Below, one piece after another: positions 1 through 5,635 of a stretch of DNA of 6,016 bases. The position numbers were made by a program, and so were the translations under genes. Under the pieces are notes generated by a model. That model worked only from the letters and a program-made list of their open reading frames with translations, was not told where the DNA came from and made no database searches. Origin of the DNA: Actinomycetes bacterium (lineage in GTDB: Bacteria > Actinomycetota > Acidimicrobiia > Acidimicrobiales > RAAP-2); contig JAJZMN010000099.1 of the NCBI GenBank assembly GCA_021850345.1, positions 1-6,016 on the forward strand, written 5' to 3'. Numbering within the stretch: position 1 is the first letter of the stretch; the number at the start of each line of letters is the position of its first letter.

Positions 1-219
1 CCTTCGAAATTGCAATCGCCGCGCTTCTCAGTCCAAGCGGACCGGGATCCCAACGTTCATTGGCTTTCAACAGAGCTCTTGGGCCAGGCGATCGGCCTTA
101 TTGTGGGCAACATCGCGCAGGCATCCGGCGGCGCGGTCTCGGAACTCGACGTGTGGCGAGACGTCGCGTCGACGCTCCTACGCGACGGGACCGGGCCGGC
201 GGGCGGCCTCGTCGCTTGA
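1..219 (+). CDS. Open reading frame entering from left edge, unknown function
   Basis: The frame is open from base 1 and ends at TGA 217-219, giving at least 72 residues. The first possible internal start is TTG at 10, so this is either the C-terminal end of a longer protein or a short gene. It has a hydrophobic stretch (LLGQAIGLIVGNIAQ) followed by a more polar, helix-like end (SELDVWRDVASTLL). Residue composition is balanced and lacks the Arg/Pro-rich look of shadow frames here. I recognise no family. Its last 42 bases overlap the tail of the minus-strand gene ending at 178, so at least one of the two ends is doubtful. Confidence 0.35.
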   Translation, partial: PSKLQSPRFSVQADRDPNVHWLSTELLGQAIGLIVGNIAQASGGAVSELDVWRDVASTLLRDGTGPAGGLVA

Positions 220-360
220 GTTCGGTTCGGCGGGCTCGGTCAGTCGGTCGTGCCGCCCTCCGTCATCGCCTTCACGCGGGCCCGCGTCCCGCACTTGCTC
301 GGTGAGATCGGCGAGCGTGGCCTCCAACGCCGCCACGCGCTCCTCAAGGGTCGGACTCAC
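178..360 (-). CDS. Small coiled-coil protein, hypothetical
   Basis: This 60-residue protein starts at GTG (360-358), which overlaps the TGA stop of the upstream gene as GTGA. That overlap is why I chose this start over an ATG at 402, which lies deep inside the upstream gene. Residues 4-22 (TLEERVAALEATLADLTEQ) have the a/d leucine-valine spacing of a short coiled coil. The rest is charged, Gly/Pro-rich and probably disordered. There is no signal peptide or membrane segment. Translational coupling suggests it works with the preceding 85-residue protein, perhaps as a small oligomeric partner, but that is inference. The family is not recognised. Its 3' end overlaps a convergent plus-strand frame. 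Confidence 0.55.
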   Translation of the reverse strand: MSPTLEERVAALEATLADLTEQVRDAGPREGDDGGRHDRLTEPAEPNSSDEAARRPGPVA

Positions 361-614
361 GACGCCACCTGGGGCTCGCTGAGCGCCTCCATCCACCAGC
401 ACGCGGCCCGCTCGAGGTGAGACGCCCGGACCCGGATTCGGCGGGCTCGCGCCTTGTCACCATCTCCCGCGGCGACGTCGGCACGCTGGCGCATCTCGTG
501 GACCCGGTCGAAGACCCGGTCCCAGCAGGCCTCGGTGCCGGGTCGCGAGGGAGGCTGCGCCTGGGCGACGAGTGCGGCCCAGGCACGCCTAGCCGCCTCG
601 ACGCGCGGCGCCAT
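357..614 (-). CDS. Small Arg/Ala-rich helical protein, possibly 5'-truncated
   Basis: This is an 85-residue protein from ATG 614-612 to TGA 359-357. It is almost entirely predicted helix, rich in Ala and Arg, with a tryptophan-containing core (AARRAWAALVAQ near the start, CWDRVFDRVHEMRQRADV in the middle, HLERAACWWMEALSE at the end). No catalytic motif is visible and I recognise no family. No Shine-Dalgarno sequence precedes the ATG, and the frame stays open upstream for 21 codons, to the istB pseudogene's stop at 680-678, without another start codon. The residues just upstream (LDRRQQAQR) look like more of the same helix. The simplest reading is that the true N-terminus was removed when the insertion sequence arrived. 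Alternatively ATG 614 is genuine and weakly translated. Confidence 0.5.
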   Translation of the reverse strand: MAPRVEAARRAWAALVAQAQPPSRPGTEACWDRVFDRVHEMRQRADVAAGDGDKARARRIRVRASHLERAACWWMEALSEPQVAS

Positions 615-644
615 CCGCTGAGCTTGTTGTCGGCGGTCAAGCCC

Positions 645-692
645 ATGTGTCGTTCGGCGTACACCCTGATGTGTCGGTCACGGCGGTGTGAT
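645..692. repeat. Imperfect direct repeats, candidate end of the IS21-type element
   Basis: The string ATGTGTCG occurs at 645-652 and again at 669-676, exactly 24 nt apart. Each copy is followed by a similar GTTC/GTCAC..GGCG tract. IS21-family elements are known to carry repeated transposase-binding sites inside ends that begin with TG, and this block lies directly after the istB stop (678), where such an end is expected. The element's outer boundary is probably near 646-648. No matching inverted copy was found elsewhere in the window, so the other end is missing or outside. Confidence 0.5.
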
Positions 693-1326
693 CAGTCCTT
701 GGCCCCACCCCCCTCTCGGATCGACGTGGTCTTTCAGCCGGTAACTGGGACCGTTCTTCGAGATGACGTCGCAGTGGTGCAAGAGCCGGTCGAGGATGGC
801 CGAGGCGAGGACGTCGTCCCCGAACACTTGTGCGCTTTCCTGAAGGACTTGTTCGACGTGACGATGATCGAGCCCCGCTCGTAACGGCGGGAGACGAGCT
901 GGAAGACCATGTTGGCCTCGGCCCGCGACTGCGGCAGGTAGCCCACCTCGTCGACCTCGAGCACGGAGGGCTTCAGGTAGGTCTGAAACTTCTTCGCGAA
1001 CCGTCCCGTGGACTCGCCTCCCGCAGGTTGCGGACCATGTCGTCGAGGGTGGTGAAGTAGATCGAGAACCCGGCCTGGCAGGCGGCGACGGCGAGGCCCA
1101 CGGCCAACATCGTCTTGCCCACGCCCGGCGGCCCGATCAGGGCCACGTTCGAGTGGGTTTGGACGAAGGACACGGTGGCCAGGTCCTTCACCTTGCGCTT
1201 GTCGAGGTCGGGCTGGAAGGCGAACTCGAAGTCGTCGATGGTCTTGTGGTGCGGGAGCCCCGAGAGCTTGAGCGCGTTGGTGAACCGGAGGCCCTCGCGC
1301 ACCCCGGTCTCCTCCTCCAAGACGAG
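678..1326 (-). pseudogene. istB: IS21-family IstB-like ATPase, frameshifted and 5'-truncated
   Basis: IstB is the AAA+ helper ATPase of IS21-family transposition, which acts with the IstA transposase. IstB-like sequence runs through three minus-strand frames in turn. Frame one (1326 to about 1015) has LEEETGVREG, LPHHKTIDDF and Walker A GPPGVGKT (1134-1111), then YFTTLDDMVRNLREA. Frame two (about 1015-842) has GRFAKKFQTYLKPSVL, the Walker B region VLEVDEVGYLP, SRAEANMVFQLVSRRYERG and VTSNKSF. Frame three (about 842-678) has QVFGDDVLASAILDRLLHHCDV and the end motif NGPSYRLKD. Each switch is explained by one missing base. The first 40 or so residues usual for IstB are absent and no istA is present. 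The product is surely inactive if the sequence is right. Confidence 0.93.
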
Positions 1327-1440
1327 GTGGGCGCGGGCATCTGCCCGCATGCGCCATCCGGCCACGAGGTGCGCAGGGCGCCCCTCGTCGATCGCGAAGG
1401 CCACGGCCAAGTAGGGCGGTCGCCGGTGTGGGCTGACGTC
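1327..1440 (-). pseudogene. Possible remnant of IS3-type (rve/DDE) transposase fused to istB
   Basis: The frame that carries the istB start continues upstream to a TGA near 1487. Its residues there do not resemble an IstB N-terminus. Instead the order DVS..., YLAVAFAID, LVAGWRMRAD, HLVL resembles the start of an IS3-family integrase core, where a D[IV][ST] catalytic aspartate motif is followed by Y[LV]A..ID, then [IL]VGWR and a DLVLDAL helix. The gap between ID and GWR is two residues longer than I expect, and the DVS-to-YLA spacing is short, so the copy would be degenerate. No second or third DDE carboxylate follows, because the frame runs into istB at LVLEEE. This is motif resemblance only, and chance is possible. 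Confidence 0.35.
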
Positions 1441-1486
1441 GCTTATCGCGTGGGCGGCGATTCGATCAGGGCATGTCCGGCCAGCT

Positions 1487-1498
1487 CAGAACCTTCTG
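1487..1498. repeat. Short inverted repeat in the dinB-like / istB intergenic gap
   Basis: CAGAACCTTCTG is a 5-bp inverted repeat around a central CC, 25 bp beyond the stop of the DinB-family gene. It is too short and lacks a T-run, so it is a weak terminator at best. Confidence 0.2.
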
Positions 1499-1522
1499 TG
1501 AAGACCTCACCAACCGACTGCG

Positions 1523-2035
1523 TCACTCAGTGAGCACGAGGTGGAGCTTCCCGTCGATGAGCTCCCGGGCAGCGTCGAGGTGGCCGGCGTGCGTGGCGGT
1601 CTCCACGATCACGTGGAGGACGATCTCCCGAACTGCGTCCAGACGCCAGGAGCTGAACAGGTTCTCTGGCCACCAACCTGGGGCGGCATCGAGATCGTGG
1701 GTGGAGACGATGGCTTCTGCGCACTCGATATTCTGCCGGTACCGCGCAACCACTTCCTCGGCCGGTTCGCTGGCGTCTACGTCCCAGGCGTTACGAGTAG
1801 AGCCGAGAACGTCGGCAATGGCCGCTTGCTCACCGGCGATGACGGCTTGAAACCAGAAGTGCTCCACGTCTACCGAGAGGTGGTTCACGAGGCCCAGACA
1901 GGTCCAGCCCGACGGCAGGACCGGGCGGCGAAGACCGGCGTCGTCTACGCCGTCGAGGGCGTTCAGAATGTGTTGGCGGACGTTCTCCAACTCGTGCATG
2001 AGTGCTCGGAGCTCGTTTGCTGGGCTCGACGGCAT
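1523..2035 (-). CDS. DinB / DUF664 family protein (putative metal-dependent thiol transferase)
   Basis: This is a complete 170-residue protein, the usual length for the family. DinB-fold proteins are four-helix bundles that bind a divalent metal through three histidines. Actinobacterial members include mycothiol-dependent transferases and isomerases, so a cytosolic detoxification or thiol-transfer role is plausible but unproven. Visible hallmarks are SGWTCLGLVNHLSVDVEHFWFQ at about 42-63, with candidate ligand His52, and the C-terminal EIVLHVIVETATHAGHLDAARELIDGK with His149 and His152. This matches the family's H..IEET.RHAGH pattern. There is no signal peptide or membrane segment. The start at ATG 2035-2033 is supported by an AAAGGA ribosome site just upstream. 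It is divergent from the ABC/two-component operon and separated from it by 434 bp. The substrate is not predictable. Confidence 0.92.
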   Translation of the reverse strand: MPSSPANELRALMHELENVRQHILNALDGVDDAGLRRPVLPSGWTCLGLVNHLSVDVEHFWFQAVIAGEQAAIADVLGSTRNAWDVDASEPAEEVVARYRQNIECAEAIVSTHDLDAAPGWWPENLFSSWRLDAVREIVLHVIVETATHAGHLDAARELIDGKLHLVLTE

Positions 2036-2045
2036 GTCTTCCTTT
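2036..2045 (-). promoter_or_regulatory. Ribosome binding site of the DinB-family gene
   Basis: On the minus strand AAAGGAAGAC precedes the ATG. The AAAGGA core lies about 4 nt from the start codon, a little close but usable, and supports ATG 2035 as the start. Confidence 0.6.
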
Positions 2046-2076
2046 CAATTTCGGACAATGGCGACGCGTCGCTCGT

Positions 2077-2094
2077 CACGACCACGACCACGAC
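2077..2094. repeat. Tandem hexamer repeat (CACGAC)x3
   Basis: Three perfect head-to-tail copies of CACGAC lie 42-59 bp upstream of the DinB-family start codon, followed by a degenerate CAACGA. It may be simple-sequence slippage or spaced protein-binding half sites. Confidence 0.6.
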
Positions 2095-2125
2095 CAACGA
2101 GCATCAAACGAAGAGACGGCGTGCA

Positions 2126-2142
2126 CCGATGAAATCCATCGG
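2126..2142. repeat. Inverted repeat CCGATG-N5-CATCGG, possible operator
   Basis: Two 6-bp arms, CCGATG (2126-2131) and CATCGG (2137-2142), are separated by AAATC. The 17-bp overall size would suit a dimeric helix-turn-helix regulator. It lies in the noncoding spacer between the divergent genes, about 90 bp from the DinB-family start. No regulator binding it is identified. Confidence 0.3.
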
Positions 2143-2272
2143 CTGAACGCTGAATCTTTTGGCGTGATGACGCGCGGCGGCCTCACACTGCGAGGAGCCC
2201 GTGGCGGACGAGACGGAGGCGCACCACCTTCGGTCGCTCGTCCTCGTCGATCTCGCACCCTGCCATGGGCCT

Positions 2273-2282
2273 ACGGTACCGT
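2273..2282. repeat. 10-bp perfect palindrome ACGGTACCGT, possible operator
   Basis: ACGGTACCGT is a perfect palindrome about 190 bp upstream of the ABC ATPase start, in noncoding DNA. A regulator site is possible. A single 10-bp palindrome can also arise by chance in GC-rich DNA. Confidence 0.25.
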
Positions 2283-2392
2283 CGCGCCGCGCCAACCAGC
2301 AGCCGGCCGCGTCGTCCCTCTTGTAGGCGGAGGCGCCGATCCACCTGGCGGCTCGCGGACATCGGCACCCATCGGCCGACGACGTTCGTGAG

Positions 2393-2410
2393 GGTGGGGA
2401 TAGCCCCACC
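2393..2410 (+). promoter_or_regulatory. GC-rich hairpin in the leader of the ABC operon
   Basis: GGTGGGG (2393-2399) and CCCCACC (2404-2410) form a 7-bp perfect stem with a 4-nt ATAG loop, ending 59 bp before the ABC ATPase ATG. No T-tract follows, so a classical intrinsic terminator is unlikely. It could be an mRNA leader structure, a factor-dependent stop, or a DNA operator. Its presence is seen in the sequence. Its role is inference. Confidence 0.45.
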
Positions 2411-2469
2411 TCGAAGACACCCCCCAGCGCCATTCCGCTCCAACGGGCGCTTCCGTAACCTCGTGGTCG

Positions 2470-3405
2470 ATGATCACCGCGCACGCCCTGACGAAACGGT
2501 ACGGCACGACCACCGCCGTCGACGGCCTGACCTTCGAAGTGCCGCCGGGGTCGGTCACGGGGTTCCTCGGCCCCAATGGCTCGGGGAAGTCGACCACGAT
2601 GCGCATGATCATGGGCCTCGACGTCCCCGACTCGGGGTCGGCCCTGATCGATGGCAAGCCCTACACGCACTTGGGATGGCCGCTGCGCGAGGTCGGCGCC
2701 CTGCTCGACGCGAAAGCCTTCCACCCGGGGCGCACCGCCCGAGGGCATCTTCGCTGGCTGGCGCTCACCAACGACATCCCCCTCGGTCGTGTGGACGACG
2801 TCTTGGACCAGGTGGGGCTCACCTCCGTCGCGAACCGGCGAGCCGGGAAGTTCTCGCTCGGCATGAGCCAGCGTCTCGGCATCGCCGCCGCGCTCCTCGG
2901 GGACCCGGCGGTGCTCATGTTCGACGAGCCGGTCAACGGCCTGGACCCCGAAGGCATCCGGTGGGTCCGCCACTTCCTGCGGGCCCTGGCCGCGGAGGGC
3001 CGTACGGTGCTCGTGTCGAGCCACCTGATCGCTGAGATGGCCCTGACGGCCGACCGGCTGGTGGTGATCGGCCGCGGCCGCCTGATGGCCGAGACGTCCA
3101 TGGCCGACTTCGTCGCCAGGAGCGGCGGCGCCGTCCGTCTCGTCACGCCCGACCTGGCCGAGTTCACGTCCGCGCTCGGCAGCGCCGGGGCAGTCGTGAA
3201 GGCAACCGAAGACGGTGCGGTGGTGATCGAGGGGTTGACCGCGCCAGAGATCGGCGACCTCGCCACCCGACACGGGCTGCGGATCCACGAGCTCACGCCG
3301 GTCGCCGCGTCGCTCGAGGACGCCTTCATGGAGCTCACCCAAGACGACGTCGTGTACCGCCCCTCGGTGCACGGCGTCGCCGCGATCGGCGAGGAGGCAC
3401 GATGA
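2470..3405 (+). CDS. ABC transporter ATP-binding protein (DrrA/CcmA-like exporter family)
   Basis: This is a complete 311-residue cytoplasmic nucleotide-binding subunit that would power the permease encoded next to it. It has Walker A GPNGSGKST (34-42), signature SLGMSQ (129-134), Walker B VLMFDEP (148-154), D-loop NGLDPEG, and switch His185 in SSHL. The stretch where the Q-loop glutamine normally sits reads VGALLDAKAFHPGRTARGHL, as in the BcrA/DrrA-type group that lacks it. About 90 residues follow the ATPase domain, typical of that group. The substrate (antibiotic, peptide or lipid) cannot be told. ATG 2470 has no clear Shine-Dalgarno sequence, and no in-frame start lies just upstream, so translation may be weak or leaderless. 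The stop overlaps the permease start by 4 nt (ATGA). Confidence 0.97.
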   Translation: MITAHALTKRYGTTTAVDGLTFEVPPGSVTGFLGPNGSGKSTTMRMIMGLDVPDSGSALIDGKPYTHLGWPLREVGALLDAKAFHPGRTARGHLRWLALTNDIPLGRVDDVLDQVGLTSVANRRAGKFSLGMSQRLGIAAALLGDPAVLMFDEPVNGLDPEGIRWVRHFLRALAAEGRTVLVSSHLIAEMALTADRLVVIGRGRLMAETSMADFVARSGGAVRLVTPDLAEFTSALGSAGAVVKATEDGAVVIEGLTAPEIGDLATRHGLRIHELTPVAASLEDAFMELTQDDVVYRPSVHGVAAIGEEAR

Positions 3406-4217
3406 CGGTCTCGATGCCGGGGGCCGAACCGCGGGGCCACTACCGCGCAGTGCACGTCGCAAGGGCAGAGCTGGCGAAGATCGCGAGCCTGCGCTCGACG
3501 GCGATCACTTTGGGCACGACCGTCGTCGCGGCCCTCGTCGTGACGACGCTCGTCGCCCATTCCCAGCTCCACCAGTTCCCGCCCGGCTTCGCCAACGGCT
3601 TCGACCCGACCGCGACCGCCCTCAGCGGGATGATCGTCGTCGCGCTCACGAGCGGAGTCTTCGGCGCGCTGCTCATCACCAACGAATACTCGAGCGGCAC
3701 CATACGCGCCACGCTGGCCGCGACGCCCAAGCGACCGATGGTCTTTGCGACCAAGGCCGTGGTCACCGCCGCGATGATGCTCGCGTTCTGCGAGGCGCTC
3801 AGCTTCGCCTGCTTCTTCCTCGGCCAGGCCATCCTGTCGGGCGGCGGCGCGCCCTCTGCCGGCCTCGCCTCGCCCGGCGCCGCGCGCGCGGTGGTGATGA
3901 CCGGCGCGTTCGTCACCCTCCTCTGCCTCATGTCCCTCGCCTTCGGCTTCGTCTTCCGCAGCACGGCGGCCGCCATCGCCGCCTTCGTCGGGGTCGTTTT
4001 CGTCCTTCCGCTCGTGATGCACGGCATCTCCCGGACCGCCGTTCCCTACCTGCCGACCACCATCCTCGCCAACTCGATCATGGTCACCGTCCGCCAAGCG
4101 CCGCCGGGTGCGCCCGGCGCCCCGCTCTCGCCCACCGTAGGATTGGTGCTCATGGTGGTGTACGCCGCAGTCGCCCTGCTCGCCGGCGCAGCGGTCTTCT
4201 TCAAGCGAGACGCTTGA
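3402..4217 (+). CDS. ABC-2 type transporter permease
   Basis: This is a 271-residue integral membrane protein that would form the export channel with the preceding ATPase. After a cytoplasmic N-terminus (about 1-32, with AELAKIASLRST resembling the coupling helix region) there are about six hydrophobic segments, near 33-52, 73-93, 113-138, 160-182, 183-205 and 245-265. The motif NEYSSGTIRATLAATPKR (94-111) after the second segment is characteristic of ABC-2 permeases of this actinobacterial type. The C-terminus ends with FFKRDA, a usual positive cytoplasmic tail. The start ATG overlaps the ATPase stop (ATGA), and its own stop overlaps the kinase start (TTGA), so it is in the middle of a coupled operon. 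One permease gene implies a homodimeric channel. Confidence 0.95.
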   Translation: MTVSMPGAEPRGHYRAVHVARAELAKIASLRSTAITLGTTVVAALVVTTLVAHSQLHQFPPGFANGFDPTATALSGMIVVALTSGVFGALLITNEYSSGTIRATLAATPKRPMVFATKAVVTAAMMLAFCEALSFACFFLGQAILSGGGAPSAGLASPGAARAVVMTGAFVTLLCLMSLAFGFVFRSTAAAIAAFVGVVFVLPLVMHGISRTAVPYLPTTILANSIMVTVRQAPPGAPGAPLSPTVGLVLMVVYAAVALLAGAAVFFKRDA

Positions 4218-5635
4218 CCCAGGCCGGCCCCGGCGGCGGCTGGAAGTACACCGGGTCCGGCCCGCGTGCGCCCGAGCAGGCGGTGCACACCGCACGGGTG
4301 GCGCGCACCGTAAGGGACATCCTGCGAGAGCCGCTTCGCCGGCGAAGCTGGGCGGAGCTGGCCTACTTCCTGGTCAGTTCGGTCCTTGTCTATGCAGGCG
4401 GGCTCGTCGTCGGCGCGCTGGGCGCCGCGGGCCTGGTGCTGAGCGTCGCCTTCGTCGGCACGCTGCTGCTCGCCGTCGGGCTGCGCGCCGCCCGCGGTCT
4501 CGGCCGCTTGCAGCGGGTGCTCGCCCGCCAGATGCTGGGCGAGGAGATCGACGAGCCCGAGCCCTTCTCCGCCCGTCCGGGGATGATCGGATGGCTTCGC
4601 GGCGCGCTCGGCGACCGTGCTGCGTGGCGGTCGGTCGGTTACGTCGTCGCGAAGCTGCCCCTCACCGTCTTCGGCGCGTGGTTTGCCCTCAGCATCTGGC
4701 TCGAAGGGCTCTTGGATCTCGCCTCCCCGCTCACCGGCCACGCGGGGCACGTGGGCTTCGGCATCTTGGGCGGCGTAGCCGCGAGCCGCGCCTCGATACC
4801 CGGGACGTATCCGCCACCCGGTCTCTCGGCCCATATCGGCGTGTTCCTCGTCGGCGTGTTCTTGTTCGTGCTCGCTCCGTGGCCCATGCGCCTCGTGGTT
4901 CAGCTCGATCGGCGCTTGATGCACCTCTTGCTCGGTCCCGACGCCGCGAGCTCTCGCGTCCGTCGCCTCGAGCAGTCACGCTCGCGGACGCTCGACACGG
5001 CCACCGAGACCCTCCAGCGCATCGAGCGCAACCTGCACGACGGCACCCAGGCACAGCTGGTCGCCCTGGCGATGCGACTCGGGCAGGCGAAGGAGAAGCT
5101 CGAGAGTCTCGGGGGCGCCGGCCTCGGGGAAGGGACCGAGCACGAGGCGACGCTGCACGCCGTCGGGCGGCTCGTCGACGAGGCGCATCGAGACGCGAAG
5201 GAGGCCATCGCGGACCTTCGGGACCTCGCCCGGGGGATCCATCCCCCGGCCCTGGACACCGGGCTCGAGAACGCCCTCACGACCCTTGCGGCGCGAAGCT
5301 CGGTGCCCACCGAGCTCGCGGTGTCCGTCACGACACGTCCCAGCGCGGCGATCGAGGCGATCTGCTACTTCTGCGCCGCGGAGCTGCTCGCCAACGTCGC
5401 CCAGCACGCGCAGGCCGCACGGGCCTCACTGAGCTGCGTCCAGCACGGACCGTGGATCCGCATCGTCGTCCGCGACAACGGACGCGGAGGCGCCGCCGCG
5501 AGCAGGGGCGGCTCGTCGTCGAGCGGTCTCGCGGGGCTCGCCGATCGGGTCGGGGCAGTCGACGGGCACCTCAGCATCGCGAGCCCGCCGGGCGGACCGA
5601 CCACCATCACCGTCGACCTGCCCACGCGCACGTGA
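4214..5635 (+). CDS. NarL-type sensor histidine kinase with N-terminal membrane sensor domain
   Basis: This is a 473-residue membrane kinase. The start TTG (4214) overlaps the permease stop as TTGA. Residues about 44-235 match the putative sensor domain of actinobacterial kinases (Pfam PF13796-like): paired membrane segments near 46-92, then AKLPLTVFGAWFALSIW near 145-162, an outside loop of about 42 residues (166-207), and VFLVGVFLFVLAPW. HisKA_3 follows, with the phosphorylated His275 in RNLHDGTQAQLVALAMRL and the ARGIHPPALDTGL motif. The ATPase domain has N-box Asn394 (ELLANVAQHA), G1 DNGRG (421-425) and G2 GLAGLADRVGA (438-448). It would phosphorylate the regulator encoded next. The signal is unknown. 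Linkage to an exporter suggests it senses the exported compound or membrane stress. Confidence 0.97.
   Translation: MTQAGPGGGWKYTGSGPRAPEQAVHTARVARTVRDILREPLRRRSWAELAYFLVSSVLVYAGGLVVGALGAAGLVLSVAFVGTLLLAVGLRAARGLGRLQRVLARQMLGEEIDEPEPFSARPGMIGWLRGALGDRAAWRSVGYVVAKLPLTVFGAWFALSIWLEGLLDLASPLTGHAGHVGFGILGGVAASRASIPGTYPPPGLSAHIGVFLVGVFLFVLAPWPMRLVVQLDRRLMHLLLGPDAASSRVRRLEQSRSRTLDTATETLQRIERNLHDGTQAQLVALAMRLGQAKEKLESLGGAGLGEGTEHEATLHAVGRLVDEAHRDAKEAIADLRDLARGIHPPALDTGLENALTTLAARSSVPTELAVSVTTRPSAAIEAICYFCAAELLANVAQHAQAARASLSCVQHGPWIRIVVRDNGRGGAAASRGGSSSSGLAGLADRVGAVDGHLSIASPPGGPTTITVDLPTRT

Larger units (their letters stand above)
2036..2469. other. Divergent intergenic region without a credible gene
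   Basis: These 434 bp separate the minus-strand DinB-family gene from the plus-strand ABC operon. All open frames here translate to Arg/Pro/Ser-rich sequence with no family resemblance, so I see no gene. The region should hold promoters for both directions, but I could not pick a convincing -35/-10 pair. What it does contain is three CACGAC hexamers (2077-2094), a 6-bp inverted repeat (2126-2142), a 10-bp palindrome (2273-2282) and a strong hairpin (2393-2410), listed separately. Confidence 0.75.

Noticed and set aside
417..884. 155-codon plus-strand frame across the small gene and istB end
   Set aside because: It crosses the IS end and runs antisense to recognisable istB sequence, with no motif of its own.
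1450..1480. Minus-strand GHALIES, resembling the DNALIES motif of IS3 transposases
   Set aside because: It lies upstream of the rve-like fragment, whereas in IS3 transposases it comes after it. The frame stops five residues later. Probably chance.
1541..2146. 201-codon plus-strand frame opposite the DinB-family gene
   Set aside because: The minus-strand DinB-family protein has family motifs and a ribosome site. The plus frame has neither.
2393..2410. Hairpin as an intrinsic terminator
   Set aside because: There is no T-run on either strand next to the stem, so it is listed only as a leader hairpin.
2104..3462. 452-codon open frame on the minus strand
   Set aside because: It mostly mirrors the ABC ATPase, which has all its motifs on the plus strand. 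The part over the intergenic region has no recognisable protein features.
2661..4295. 544-codon open frame on the minus strand
   Set aside because: It lies opposite the ATPase and permease genes, is rich in Arg, Gly, Glu and His with no domain, and is a typical antisense shadow in GC-rich DNA.
4046..4924. 292-codon open frame on the minus strand opposite the kinase
   Set aside because: Composition is that of a shadow frame, and the kinase on the plus strand is unambiguous.
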